Assembly (NCBI RefSeq): GCF_900115825.1 | Contig: NZ_FOXW01000009.1 | Location: forward strand, 1 to 64,000 | DNA: 64,000 nucleotides | Direction of reading: 5' to 3' | DNA from: Desemzia incerta | GTDB lineage: Bacteria > Bacillota > Bacilli > Lactobacillales > Carnobacteriaceae | Shown: piece after piece, positions 34,893 through 44,075 of the stretch | Position numbering within the stretch: the first letter of the stretch is position 1 | How the letters are laid out: each line of letters starts with the position of its first letter | Made by a program: the position numbers and the translations under genes | Notes under the pieces: generated by a model | Told to the model about the DNA's origin: nothing | What the model saw: only the letters and a program-made list of their open reading frames with translations | Databases searched by the model: none

Positions 34893-35130
34893 TGAGCTAA
34901 AGGGGTTCTAGCTCATATTCTACTCAGATTTTTGCTGTCAATCGTTAAGCAGACTGGTTCTAGTTTATAATCTAATCGGTTTTTTTGAGGTCTATTGTTA
35001 AGTAGACTGGCTATAGCTCACATTTACTCGGATTTTTAAAACCAATTGCGAACTAGACGGCCTCCAGCTCACATTTGCTGTAACTTTTCAGAATGGTTTG
35101 TTAGCTAGACAGCCGAGTACACGAGCTACC
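34893..35130. repeat. Degenerate tandem repeat, about 52-bp units
   Basis: At least four full units and one partial unit begin at 34893, 34945, 34998, 35049 and 35101, with lengths 52, 53, 51, 52 and 30. Each shows AGACTGG-type, TCTAGCTCA(C)ATT and ACTCGGATTTTT blocks in the same order. The units have diverged and carry no ORF. They occupy the gap between convergent operons. Confidence 0.7.
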
Positions 35131-35182
35131 AAGAGAAAATTTGTAATAAGCTTTTTTTAAAACCCCTTAAATAACTAAATAT

Positions 35183-35222
35183 GAAAAAAGTGCCTATCAA
35201 AATTCACAGACACTCTTTTTTC
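35183..35222 (-). terminator. Terminator of the importer/phosphoesterase operon
   Basis: On the minus strand AAAGAGTGTCT and AGGCACTTTTTT pair around an AT-rich loop just after the phosphoesterase stop. Confidence 0.65.
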
Positions 35223-35230
35223 TTCTATTA

Positions 35231-36793
35231 CTATCCTTCACCATTCATGACTTTAAAATTATCATTCACCGTTGCATCAATCACAGGATTCTTTTTGATG
35301 TACTCGCCAATCAGTTCGCTCATGTCCGTGGTTACTTCACGCACGATTTTCGAAGCATCAAACATCATGTAATCTCCCCCGCCAACTGCGCGGTATTGAT
35401 TGGTGACCACTTCTAACGGCTCATCCTCAGAAATGGGTTTGCCATCTTTGGTCAACTCTACAATACGCGAGCCGATGGGTTTACTGACATCAATCGTGTA
35501 CTCAACCCCTTCATACATATCATAATTGTAATGTTGCGGCTTCGGATCCATGAAATCGGGATTTACTCCGATTGAACCATCGCTTTCCAAAGCAAAATAT
35601 CCTGCAGATTGCTCCAATGCCGCTTTCAAATCAGCACCAGTAATGGCTAAAACAGCTAGTGTATTGGGGTAAATGTAATTGGTCACAATATCTCGGGTGG
35701 TAATCGTGTTGCCAAATCCAGTCCCCAGATTGTTAAACAAAGCTGTCCCCGAAATACTCGTTCCCGTAGCGTGCATTTGTACTTTTTGAATCAGTTCAAT
35801 ATACGGGTGTTCTTTGACGCGGACTTGATGAGGGTCAGTGATGTGCATGTCGCCCTTTACCACTCCGACTGTCTGGTCTAGCCAGTCTTCCACTTCGTTG
35901 TGCAGTGGCTCAAAATGTTGTTTCAATTCGGAATCACACTCAACTTCTGCTACTGAAATCAAACTCGGCACCATCGACACAACCACATATCCATCAGCCT
36001 TTTGCTCTAATTGCACAACAACCTTTCCCACATAACTGCCTTTATCACTCGGTTGGATAACCGCAACTCCGTTCACGTTTTCTGCAATTACCCGGTGTTG
36101 ATGCCCGGTCAATAAGACATCAATCCCAGCCACTTCACTGAGCAATTGATACCCTTCATTCTCACCAGTTAATACTTCTGTCGGCTCGCCCGTTTTTAAA
36201 TCCCGCTCAAATCCGCCATGATAACTGACCACCACAATATCAGCTGCTTCTCGCAATAAAGGGACGATTTCTTTAGCACACTCTACAGCAGATTGGAAAT
36301 GCAATCCTGCGTAGTGATTCGGATGTTCCCATTGCGAAATGTATTGCGTCGTCAATCCTAGAAAGCCGATTTTCACACCTTCTTTTTCAAACACACCGTA
36401 CCCTTTGCCAAAAGCTGGTTCATTATGGGTATTCAAAATATTGGCTGACATCACCGGAAAATCAGCTGCTGCAATGCCTTTTTTCAAATACTCCAGCCCA
36501 TAGTTAAAACTGTGATTGCCCAGAACGCCTACATCATATTTCATCGCGTTCAATGCTTGCATCAATTCAGCAGGGTCTTTACGCTGTTTAGCCAAGTAGT
36601 AACTTAAAGAAGAACCCTGGATGTAATCTCCATTTTCCACTGTAAATACAGGACCCTTGGCTTTTTTACGTTCTTCTTTAAAGACCGTTGCGGCTTTTAA
36701 AATACCAAACGGTTCGTCCATGTTTCTTTTTTGATAAGTTGTCGGAAATAAATAACCATGCAAGTCACTCGTTTCTAGAATCGTCAATTCCAT
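35231..36793 (-). CDS. 5'-nucleotidase / 2',3'-cyclic phosphodiesterase-family metallophosphoesterase
   Basis: A 520-residue two-domain enzyme. The N-terminal metallophosphatase has ETSDLHG, ENGDYIQGS, GNHSFNYG and GHQHRV metal motifs (about residues 8-230); the C-terminal nucleotidase domain recognises the substrate (YPNTLAVLAITGADLKAALEQS). Relatives hydrolyse nucleoside monophosphates, cyclic nucleotides or UDP-sugars. There is no signal peptide, so unlike UshA it acts in the cytosol. MELTIL was chosen as start, with GGAG 9 bases upstream. As last gene of the ABC importer operon it probably processes what the importer brings in. Confidence 0.85.
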   Translation of the reverse strand: MELTILETSDLHGYLFPTTYQKRNMDEPFGILKAATVFKEERKKAKGPVFTVENGDYIQGSSLSYYLAKQRKDPAELMQALNAMKYDVGVLGNHSFNYGLEYLKKGIAAADFPVMSANILNTHNEPAFGKGYGVFEKEGVKIGFLGLTTQYISQWEHPNHYAGLHFQSAVECAKEIVPLLREAADIVVVSYHGGFERDLKTGEPTEVLTGENEGYQLLSEVAGIDVLLTGHQHRVIAENVNGVAVIQPSDKGSYVGKVVVQLEQKADGYVVVSMVPSLISVAEVECDSELKQHFEPLHNEVEDWLDQTVGVVKGDMHITDPHQVRVKEHPYIELIQKVQMHATGTSISGTALFNNLGTGFGNTITTRDIVTNYIYPNTLAVLAITGADLKAALEQSAGYFALESDGSIGVNPDFMDPKPQHYNYDMYEGVEYTIDVSKPIGSRIVELTKDGKPISEDEPLEVVTNQYRAVGGGDYMMFDASKIVREVTTDMSELIGEYIKKNPVIDATVNDNFKVMNGEG

Positions 36794-36882
36794 TTGCGTC
36801 ATCTCCATCTCTTAATATTATTGATTTTAACACAGAAAACCATTCAGCCGTTATCGCCAAATGGTTTCCTGATGCATTATGG

Positions 36883-38190
36883 TTAGTCCTGTTCAATTTC
36901 ACTCGCAGAATAAACTACTCCTTTTTCTGCTAAGAAAGAAGGCACTCCTTCTGCAATAAATATTCGGTGCATTTTTTCTGGTTCAAATGTATGCCAAGGT
37001 ATTGTGTGTTTGGCGTGCACTTTTTGGGCAATACCGATCAAGTCTCCTTGAGCCGCATGTCCACTGGCGCTAAATGGCAGAAACTCAAACTGATTGGCAG
37101 CTAATTTGTCCAATAAAACGGCATAATTGCTGTCGTAATCACCAAGTGGTTCGCCATTGCTGTGGGCATAAATACCTTTATCAAATGTCGATACTGCCTC
37201 AATATTTTTAAAGCTGTTTTGCAACACGTATTGTTCTGGATGTTGCTGTACTTCTGCTAAAGAAATCCACTCTATATCAGACTGTTTTTGAAGATCAATG
37301 GCTGATTCTGTCAAGACTGTCCATGTTTCATTTGGATAAAAAGCGTGCATCAATTGGGCATAAGATTCCTCAAATACAAAGATTCGACCGCATTCTTCTG
37401 TTGCTAAAGAAACATTCCGTAATCGATCCACATTCCGAATATAAGGATTGTAAAAAATGATTTGATTAGTTGTGGATTGGAGCAATTGCTTCCAGTTTTC
37501 CACTAACCCTTTTTCTGAATCGAAACCAGATTCTTTTGGACTTTCAAAACTAAACGTGGTCCCTTCCAGCAACAATACATCAGGATGCCAATTTGCAGCC
37601 TCTTGCACCCATTTTTCAACGCGTTCCGGATAATACCCTGTCAAACGCACGTCGCCTGAATGGATTAATTTCAATCCTGGCGCTTCAATGAAAAAGGCAC
37701 AAGCTCCTATCGTATCGTGATCGGTCAATTTAGGTTGGACTTGAATATCACCAATCTGAATTTTTTCGTCATCGCTAAAAGTAATGCGTTCCACATGACT
37801 CTTATCTTCTTCTCCTACTGCTACTAATGTCTGGTACAATTTGTCTGTTTCTTCTGAAAGATAAACTTTCGTTGTAGCGGGCAAGTATTTCAATAATCCC
37901 ATGTGATCCAAATGCAAGTGAGAGATAAAAATTGCTGTTTCCAGTGAACTGTCTTCATATGAAGACAGTGTTATCGTTTGAAATGCTGAAGTATCATATA
38001 ATTCAGGAATAGCAGGCATAAAACCATGTTTGACCAAATATTCCATTTCACTAAGTCCATCGGTATTTTCAATCACTTTTCCAATACCCGTTAGTCCAAA
38101 ATCACAGATAACTCGCGCTGTTTCTGTCCGTATTTCAACAATATTTCCGCCAATTGTATTCAGACCATTCCAAATTTGAAATGTCGTCAT
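36883..38190 (-). CDS. MBL-fold metallohydrolase (RNase J-like fold)
   Basis: The 435-residue protein has the metallo-beta-lactamase signature ISHLHLDHMG (about residue 95), a further metal Asp in HSGDVRLTG, and a C-terminal FSASGHAAQGDLIG and TIPWHTFEPE, which resemble the beta-CASP/RNase J class. It lacks the long C-terminal RNase J domain. Members cleave phosphodiester bonds in nucleic acids or small molecules. It lies 10 bases after the binding-protein gene, so it is part of the transporter operon. The substrate is not known. Confidence 0.75.
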   Translation of the reverse strand: MTTFQIWNGLNTIGGNIVEIRTETARVICDFGLTGIGKVIENTDGLSEMEYLVKHGFMPAIPELYDTSAFQTITLSSYEDSSLETAIFISHLHLDHMGLLKYLPATTKVYLSEETDKLYQTLVAVGEEDKSHVERITFSDDEKIQIGDIQVQPKLTDHDTIGACAFFIEAPGLKLIHSGDVRLTGYYPERVEKWVQEAANWHPDVLLLEGTTFSFESPKESGFDSEKGLVENWKQLLQSTTNQIIFYNPYIRNVDRLRNVSLATEECGRIFVFEESYAQLMHAFYPNETWTVLTESAIDLQKQSDIEWISLAEVQQHPEQYVLQNSFKNIEAVSTFDKGIYAHSNGEPLGDYDSNYAVLLDKLAANQFEFLPFSASGHAAQGDLIGIAQKVHAKHTIPWHTFEPEKMHRIFIAEGVPSFLAEKGVVYSASEIEQD

Positions 38191-38200
38191 TCAATCGCTC

Positions 38201-39523
38201 CTATTTGTTTTCGTCTAATATTGCTTGGGTAGATTCTTCTAGTTGAGTCAATGATTCTTGAATATCTGCATCATTTACCAATACACCATCTAGCGTTTCC
38301 AATAGATTATTGCGGTATTCTCCAGAACCTACAAATGAAGGAGAAGACATCCCATATTCTAATTCTAAGTTAGCTGCTTGTGCACGAGGATTTTCTTCTA
38401 AATATGTTTTGTATTCTTCCACTTCTAATGCTGAACGACGAATCGGCACATAACCCGTTTCAATTGCCCATGTAGCTGTATTTTCAGGTTCTAATAAGAA
38501 AGCCATGAAAGCAATCGCAGCTTGTTGTTCTTCTTCTGTTGCAGATGAGAATACGCCTAAGTCATTTCCAGCAAATAAAGTCAATTGAGTATCGTTGTAA
38601 GCAGGAAGTTCAGCTGTACTCCAGTTGATGCCATTTTCTTCAGCAACAGGAACTACGTGAGCTAAACCAGCACTTGAACCAATGTATAGAGCACTCTCTC
38701 CACGGCCAAATGGACCAGAGAAGAATCCATCTTCACCTGCTGTACGAGCGTATCCTTGATCAATCAAGTCCATTAAGAGTGTTAAAGCTTCCACACTTTC
38801 TTCACCACCGATATCGGTAGTCATAGTTTCGCCATTGATAAATTCTGCACCGTTTTGATGAGCCAATGTTTCGTATTCCATTTCATATGAATTTTCAAGT
38901 CCAAGAGCTACAGCATCGTCTCCAGCAGCTACCATTTGTTCTCCTAAAGCTTCTACTTCTTCCCAAGTCGTTGGGACTTCAACCCCGTATTCATCAAGAA
39001 TGTCTTGGTTGAAATACATTACCCGAGTTGATTTGGAGAAAGGCATTGCGTAAAGTTCTTCGTTGTATGTCGAGCTGCTTAAGAATCCTTCATAAATATC
39101 GTCCATCGCTTCTTGAGTAAAGCCGCTGTCGCTAACAAGCATATCTGTCAAAGGAACCAATAAATTGTTTTCAGCCAAATCTGGAACATCGCCTGGTGTT
39201 AACTGAGCCATAGTAGGAAGATCGCCAGAAACTCCAGATGCCATGATTCTTTGTTGCAGTGTATCGTAATCGCCTTGGTTTTGTTCTTCAACCACGTATT
39301 GATCTTGTGATTCATTAAACGCATCCGTCAATTTCGTGATGGTTTCTTGGTGAGGTCCATTCATCGCATGCCAAAACGTGATTTCAACAGTTTCGCCTGT
39401 TGCATCTGCTGAACTGTTTTCTTCCGTTGTTGCCGTTTCCCCTTCACCAGCTCCACAAGCTCCCAATACAAACGCACTCATTAATGTAACTGCTCCTGCC
39501 AACAACTTTTTAGACTTTTTCAT
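38201..39523 (-). CDS. ABC importer substrate-binding lipoprotein (family 1, MalE/UgpB type)
   Basis: A 440-residue lipoprotein with lipobox LGAC near residue 23 and a Glu/Thr/Ser-rich linker, then a type-1 extracellular binding domain: ITFWHAMNGPHQETI, FNESQDQYVVEEQNQG, MPFSKSTRVMYFNQDIL. FWHAMNGPHQ is close to glycerol-3-phosphate binding UgpB proteins. In an operon with two phosphoesterase-like hydrolases, a phosphorylated or phosphodiester ligand is plausible; sugar remains possible. The preceding gap carries AGAGAAAGAAG as ribosome-binding site. Confidence 0.85.
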   Translation of the reverse strand: MKKSKKLLAGAVTLMSAFVLGACGAGEGETATTEENSSADATGETVEITFWHAMNGPHQETITKLTDAFNESQDQYVVEEQNQGDYDTLQQRIMASGVSGDLPTMAQLTPGDVPDLAENNLLVPLTDMLVSDSGFTQEAMDDIYEGFLSSSTYNEELYAMPFSKSTRVMYFNQDILDEYGVEVPTTWEEVEALGEQMVAAGDDAVALGLENSYEMEYETLAHQNGAEFINGETMTTDIGGEESVEALTLLMDLIDQGYARTAGEDGFFSGPFGRGESALYIGSSAGLAHVVPVAEENGINWSTAELPAYNDTQLTLFAGNDLGVFSSATEEEQQAAIAFMAFLLEPENTATWAIETGYVPIRRSALEVEEYKTYLEENPRAQAANLELEYGMSSPSFVGSGEYRNNLLETLDGVLVNDADIQESLTQLEESTQAILDENK

Positions 39524-39563
39524 TTCTTCTTTCTCTCCCTTATATGTATATTTTTTTGGGCTT

Positions 39564-40385
39564 TTACCCTTTTAACCCACTCTTAGATATCCCAGCAATA
39601 ATCTGTTTTTGAAGAAAAACATAAATGATGACCATTGGGATAATAACGATTGTTGAAGCCGCCATTAACAGCTCAAAGCGTGTTCCTGCTTCGGTTGTGA
39701 AAGCTTGCAATCCAACAGGTAATGTCCGAAGCTCGGTGTCATTGGTCACAATCAGCGGCCACATGAATGAATTCCAGCTTCCAATAATTTTTAAAATCGC
39801 AATCGCTACAATAGAAGATTTTCCTAAAGGCACCATGATGGACCATAAAAAACGGAAGTCACTGGAGCCATCCACTTTTGCAGCGTAATACAACTCATTC
39901 GGTACGCCTTGAAAAGTCTGACGTAATGCAAACACAGAAAAGATACTTGCCAGCCAAGGAACAATCAGTGCGGCATACGTGTTGATCAAATCAAATCGGG
40001 ACAAGGTTACAAAGTTCGGAATAATCAACAATTCTCCCGGCACCATCATAGTCGCAATTAAAATCGTAAAGAGGATATTTTTTCCATAAAACTCCATCTT
40101 AGCAAAAGCAAAGGCCGCTAAAATCGTCGTGATCAGTTCACCGGCTGTCGAAAGCACCGTCACCAAAACACTGTTTAAGAAATACCGTCCAAAGGGTGCT
40201 GCATTCCAAGCCTCAATATAATTTTCAAATTTAGGATCCTCTGGAATCCATATAGGCGGCATCTGCATGGTTTCACCGGCAGATTTGATAGACGTTGACA
40301 ACATCCATACAAAAGGAATCAACATCGTAATGGCACCAAGCGTTAGTAAAATATATAAAATGGATTTTTGTACTTTTTCACTCAT
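39564..40385 (-). CDS. ABC importer permease (UgpE/MalG type)
   Basis: A 273-residue inner-membrane permease with six hydrophobic segments and the EAA loop near residue 185 (ELYYAAKVDGSSDFRFLWSIMVP). RYFLNSVLVTVLSTAGELITT and PVGLQAFTTEAGTRFELLMAAS are typical of the MalG/UgpE half. It follows the first permease by 16 bases and forms a heterodimer with it. Confidence 0.9.
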   Translation of the reverse strand: MSEKVQKSILYILLTLGAITMLIPFVWMLSTSIKSAGETMQMPPIWIPEDPKFENYIEAWNAAPFGRYFLNSVLVTVLSTAGELITTILAAFAFAKMEFYGKNILFTILIATMMVPGELLIIPNFVTLSRFDLINTYAALIVPWLASIFSVFALRQTFQGVPNELYYAAKVDGSSDFRFLWSIMVPLGKSSIVAIAILKIIGSWNSFMWPLIVTNDTELRTLPVGLQAFTTEAGTRFELLMAASTIVIIPMVIIYVFLQKQIIAGISKSGLKG

Positions 40386-40401
40386 TTAGCCAATTCCTTT
40401 C

Positions 40402-41292
40402 TTAATAATGGACAAATTTGCGATTGTAAGCTAACTGCAGAACAGTCACAAGTAAAATAATAACGAATAAGACTACTCCCGCTGCTGCCGCTTCACCGTA
40501 ATTGAATTCGGTATAAAATTTTTCATACAAGTAGTACACCACTGTCAACGCAGAGTTTCCTGGACCCGGTCGGCCTTGGAACATCGCATACACTTCATCA
40601 AACACTTTAAAATTATTGATGAATCCTGTAACCGTCACTAAAAATGTTGTCGGACTCAACAATGGAATTGTAATGTTTAAAAATCGTTGCCACGGAGTTG
40701 CGCCGTCAATCTTAGCTGCTGAATAATAACTCTCATCAATATTGTTCAATCCCACTAAAAAGAGGATGATGTTAAAGCCTAATCCTTTCCAAACGGACAT
40801 AATAATCAATCCCAGTAAAGCGTAATCCGGATCCGTCAGCCAGTTGATTGGGTTGATGCCAAACCAGCCTAAAAAGTAGTTCATCAATCCGAATCGTGTA
40901 TGGTAAATCCAGTTCCAAACCAATGAGATTGCTACGGTACTCGTTACAAAAGGCAAGAAATAAATGGTTCTGAAAAAACTAGATAGCAATTTTATTTTGT
41001 TCAACATCAGGGCAATAAGTAGGGATAACCCAATCGATAAAGGGACTACACCTAATACAAAAATGAAGGTATTTTTTAATGCAATATGAAAATTAGGATC
41101 TTGGAATATCTCCACAAAGTTTCCAATACCATATTCATTGACGATATCCTGGAAAAAATTGTAATCCGTATATAAACTCATCGCCAAAGATTTAAAAATC
41201 GGGTAGATATTAAACGTCAACATGATAATCAACATCGGAGCTAGGTACATATAAGCTTTCAAAGAACTTTTCCAGGTTGGTTTCTGGATCAT
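40402..41292 (-). CDS. ABC importer permease (UgpA/MalF type)
   Basis: A 296-residue permease with six hydrophobic segments; the EAA loop is ESYYSAAKIDGATPWQRFLNITIP near residue 195, and TVVYYLYEKFYTEFNYGEAAAAG is typical of the UgpA half. Its ATG overlaps the ATPase stop (ATGA), so the two are translationally coupled. Confidence 0.9.
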   Translation of the reverse strand: MIQKPTWKSSLKAYMYLAPMLIIMLTFNIYPIFKSLAMSLYTDYNFFQDIVNEYGIGNFVEIFQDPNFHIALKNTFIFVLGVVPLSIGLSLLIALMLNKIKLLSSFFRTIYFLPFVTSTVAISLVWNWIYHTRFGLMNYFLGWFGINPINWLTDPDYALLGLIIMSVWKGLGFNIILFLVGLNNIDESYYSAAKIDGATPWQRFLNITIPLLSPTTFLVTVTGFINNFKVFDEVYAMFQGRPGPGNSALTVVYYLYEKFYTEFNYGEAAAAGVVLFVIILLVTVLQLAYNRKFVHY

Positions 41293-42350
41293 TGAGCAAC
41301 CTCCTCCATCAATAACGCTTGTCCAACACCATCAAAGTAGAGAATGTCTTTTGCATCAACTGTCAGCTGAAGAGTCTCTCCCGTATGAAATTCTCCTGCT
41401 ATATTATTAGTGACAACGACTAGACCATCTTGATTTAATTTAATCGATGTGTCTTTCCCAATTCGCTCAACATGAGTAATTTCTCCTGTGTAAAAAGCTT
41501 TAGCTGGATCCAATGTTTGTTCAATGTTTTCAGGACGAATACCGATTTTCTTCACTTGCTGCTGCAGGGTTTCAGGAATGTTCCAAGCAGAAACATTTAT
41601 TCGCGAATCTTCTACATCAAATGTGTTGATAGCTGGATTCCCTAAAAATTCAGCTACAAATAAATTGCTTGGGTGCTCATACAACTTTTGTGGCTCACTA
41701 ATTTGTTGAATATGTCCTTCATTTAATACCATCACGTGATCTGAGATACTTAACGCTTCTTCTTGGTCGTGTGTGACAAAAATGGTGGTAACGTTTGTTT
41801 CTTGTTGTATCCGGCGAATCTCTTCACGCATTTCGATCCGCAAACGAGCATCTAGGTTGGATAACGGTTCATCCATCAATAAGATATCCGGCTCTTTTGC
41901 TAAAGCTCGGGCGATTGCAACTCGTTGCTGTTGCCCACCAGAAAGTTGTTTAGGTTTTTTATGTATATGATCTTCAATTTGTACAAGCTTTGCTAACTCT
42001 AGTGCTCTTTCTTTCCGTTTCTTTTTAGGCATTTTCGCCATCTTCAACGGAAACATAATATTTTCTAGAACAGATAAATGAGGATACAAGGCGTAATTCT
42101 GAAAAACCATTCCGACTTTTCTTTTTACAGCATCTTGCTTGGTAACTTCTTTGTCATTAAAAAATATTTTCCCTTTTGTGGGAAATGTTAAGCCTGAAAT
42201 CAACATTAATGTAGTTGATTTTCCACACCCACTTGGTCCTAATATAGAAACTAGTGAATGTTCGGGAATAACAAAATTCAGATCATGTAACACTTCTTTG
42301 TCTCCATAATCCATGGCAATATCTTCAAAATGAACTTGCACACTTTTCAC
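41289..42350 (-). CDS. ABC importer ATPase (UgpC/MsmK type)
   Basis: A 353-residue ATPase: Walker A GPSGCGKST near residue 38, signature LSGGQQQRV, Walker B ILLMDEPLSNLDA, switch His in VTHDQEE, then a C-terminal OB-fold regulatory domain (about residues 235-353, with IGIRPENI). This is the CUT1 family of sugar and glycerol-phosphate importers. It is first in a six-gene minus-strand operon of ATPase, two permeases, binding protein, MBL hydrolase and phosphoesterase. No regulator gene is adjacent. Confidence 0.92.
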   Translation of the reverse strand: MKSVQVHFEDIAMDYGDKEVLHDLNFVIPEHSLVSILGPSGCGKSTTLMLISGLTFPTKGKIFFNDKEVTKQDAVKRKVGMVFQNYALYPHLSVLENIMFPLKMAKMPKKKRKERALELAKLVQIEDHIHKKPKQLSGGQQQRVAIARALAKEPDILLMDEPLSNLDARLRIEMREEIRRIQQETNVTTIFVTHDQEEALSISDHVMVLNEGHIQQISEPQKLYEHPSNLFVAEFLGNPAINTFDVEDSRINVSAWNIPETLQQQVKKIGIRPENIEQTLDPAKAFYTGEITHVERIGKDTSIKLNQDGLVVVTNNIAGEFHTGETLQLTVDAKDILYFDGVGQALLMEEVAQ

Positions 42351-42478
42351 CTCTTATTTTTTTCTTGATGGCTTTCCTATCCAAAAACATTGTAACAAAC
42401 CAAAACGAATTTGGATACATAAATTTATTGTAAAGTTCGTGATTTGATAACTTCATTTATTTTGTTTTTGTAAACATA

Positions 42479-42507
42479 TTGCGTTTAATAAAGGTTTGTT
42501 ATATATT
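42479..42507 (+). promoter_or_regulatory. Predicted promoter of a small RNA
   Basis: TTGCGT, a 17-base spacer and TATATT on the plus strand, divergent from the ABC importer operon. Confidence 0.55.
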
Positions 42508-42513
42508 GTAGTA

Positions 42514-42654
42514 CTGGAGACTTTAACTAAAAACTAACTATTATTGTTAAACACCCTTTTATCGTTCGCTTAAAAAAAGCGGCATTTCTCAAGTTTTTCC
42601 AGTTCAACCAACTATTCCCCATTTTCAAAACTACAATAAGAACTGGCTTTTTTG
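42514..42654 (+). ncRNA. Candidate small RNA with C-rich single-stranded segments
   Basis: The unit runs from the promoter above to a terminator formed by CCAGTTC and GAACTGG (42599-42646) followed by six T. Inside are ACACCCTTTT, a CGCTT/AGCG hairpin and, within the terminator loop, TATTCCCCATTTTC. C-rich stretches of this kind resemble RsaE/RoxS-like regulators in principle, but the sequence itself is not homologous as far as I can see. There is no ORF. The rest of the 600-bp region up to 42.95 kb has no gene. Confidence 0.5.
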
Positions 42655-42660
42655 ATCAGC

Positions 42661-42705
42661 AAATAAGCATAACCCAAAGTAAAGTTACTTTTGAGCTATG
42701 CTTAT
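42661..42705. other. Long inverted repeat in intergenic DNA
   Basis: AATAAGCATA and TATGCTTATT arms with inner CAAAGTAA/TTACTTTTG close on a two-base loop. T-runs are short on both strands. It may be a second terminator for the small RNA or an independent structure. Confidence 0.5.
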
Positions 42706-42892
42706 TTTTAGATATCTAGTCTGACGAGACGAGGATAATTTCGTTCTTTGCTGATAACTTAATTGGTCGTTAGTGCCTTCCAGACATTTTACATAATCGA
42801 TAGGGAGGCTATTCGGATCGTTAGTGACATTCAACTATGTTGATACTACCGTTACGGGCCTTCTCACTAAGTTAACACCACTGCACAACAAG

Positions 42893-42930
42893 AAAAGGAC
42901 TCCCTCATTTAGAGGAAGCCCTTTTCTTAG
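42893..42930 (-). terminator. Terminator of the acidic lipoprotein gene
   Basis: AAGAAAAGG(A)CT(C)CCTC pairs with GAGG(A)AG(C)CCTTTTCTT around ATTTA; the minus strand gives the T-run. Confidence 0.8.
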
Positions 42931-42947
42931 CGTTCAGACAGATTTTT

Positions 42948-43781
42948 TTATTGAGGATCAACGACTTCGTATTCACCCGTCACTGGGTTCATTTTCTCAA
43001 CTTCATTTGTAGACAACGTGTATTCAAACATACCAACCATGTTGGATATTTCTACTCCATCTACTTCATGAGAATTACGAATCTCAACTTGATAGGTATC
43101 TTCATCCAACTTGGAAGTGAAGAATTGGTTGTTTTCTGGAGAAATTCCAGTTAAGGCAACAACTTGTTCTAAAACAAAAACTTCTTCTTCTTCAGGAGTC
43201 AAAGCTGGTTCGGTACTCTCTGATTCCTCTGTTTCAGTACTTTCACTACTCTCTGTACTTTCACTTTCGCTGTTGCTTTGGGATTGATTAACTTCTGGTT
43301 GACTAGTTTCTTGCTCTTTACTTGCTAACCAAGTTTCAATCTCTTCATCAGAAGCTTCCATAATACTCTTTCCTGTAGCTTTCATATAATCTTCACTGAT
43401 TAAAACAGAATTTCGTTCATCTTTATATGCAGAATTTTCAACTAATTCATAAGTAGGTTCTTCTTTGATTGTTTCAACTTGTGCGCTGCTGATTTTTTCT
43501 CTTAATTCTTGAGCTTGCGCCTCTAAATCAGCATACTCAGAAAGATCGTTTTGCAACAACAAATCAATAATTCCGCCAGCTTCACTATATTTTTCAGATT
43601 CAAATAAAATTAAACCATCATCATACATATTTTGATAAATTTCTTCTGATTGAGTAACTTCAGAACTCGACTGACTTTCTGCAGAACTTGCGCTATTTGC
43701 ACTATCTCCACCATTTCCACATGCCCCAATAACAAGCGTACTTAGAAAAAGAACTGCCGTTGCAACTTTTTTGTTTCTCAT
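42948..43781 (-). CDS. Ser/Glu-rich lipoprotein of unknown function
   Basis: A 277-residue predicted lipoprotein: lipobox IGAC near residue 21, then a Ser-rich linker. A helical middle (about residues 45-125) looks like a TPR-like or coiled segment, followed by a low-complexity Ser/Thr/Glu stretch (about residues 160-195) and a C-terminal beta domain with QVEIRNSHEVDGVEISNMVG. GGAGG precedes the ATG. It is monocistronic. I do not recognise a family; similar wall-spanning lipoproteins are common in Lactobacillales. Confidence 0.7.
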   Translation of the reverse strand: MRNKKVATAVLFLSTLVIGACGNGGDSANSASSAESQSSSEVTQSEEIYQNMYDDGLILFESEKYSEAGGIIDLLLQNDLSEYADLEAQAQELREKISSAQVETIKEEPTYELVENSAYKDERNSVLISEDYMKATGKSIMEASDEEIETWLASKEQETSQPEVNQSQSNSESESTESSESTETEESESTEPALTPEEEEVFVLEQVVALTGISPENNQFFTSKLDEDTYQVEIRNSHEVDGVEISNMVGMFEYTLSTNEVEKMNPVTGEYEVVDPQ

Positions 43782-44010
43782 GATGTAGCCTCCTTATTTC
43801 TTTTAGTTTAAAACTAACACACTCTTAAACACAATCCATTAGCTTCAAATCTCACTCTTTATTTCGGAATGGAAATAAAGTTGAAATCCCTTAACTCAAT
43901 TATATAATAATAAAACTAAATTACTATTAAAATTTGTTTTCCACTGATTTAGTCATTTTCGGGAGCGTCAATAATTTTGTGTAAATAGAGGAAATATGTA
44001 CTCTGAATAA

Positions 44011-44072
44011 CTCAAATAAGCCAAAAAGCGAACGAGAGAATACCTTCTCGTTCGTTTTTTGGCTTATTTGAG
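44011..44072. other. Very long palindrome between two minus-strand genes
   Basis: CTCAAATAAGCCAAAAA and TTTTTTGGCTTATTTGAG flank CGAACGAGA/TCTCGTTCG around a seven-base loop, giving about 27 paired bases. It is terminator-like on both strands, but no plus-strand gene ends here. Confidence 0.6.
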
Positions 44073-44075
44073 ACT

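Noticed and set aside
34893-35130. CRISPR array
   Set aside because: Unit length is about 52 bp with divergence along the whole unit, not conserved repeats separated by unique spacers, and no cas genes are near.
42460-42485. Catabolite-response (cre) site before the ABC importer operon
   Set aside because: TTGTAAACATATTGCG has only partial resemblance to the cre consensus and lacks the central CG at the right place.
42720-42900. Repeated GATCGTTAGTG / GGTCGTTAGTG words
   Set aside because: Two short similar words only; too little to call a repeat.
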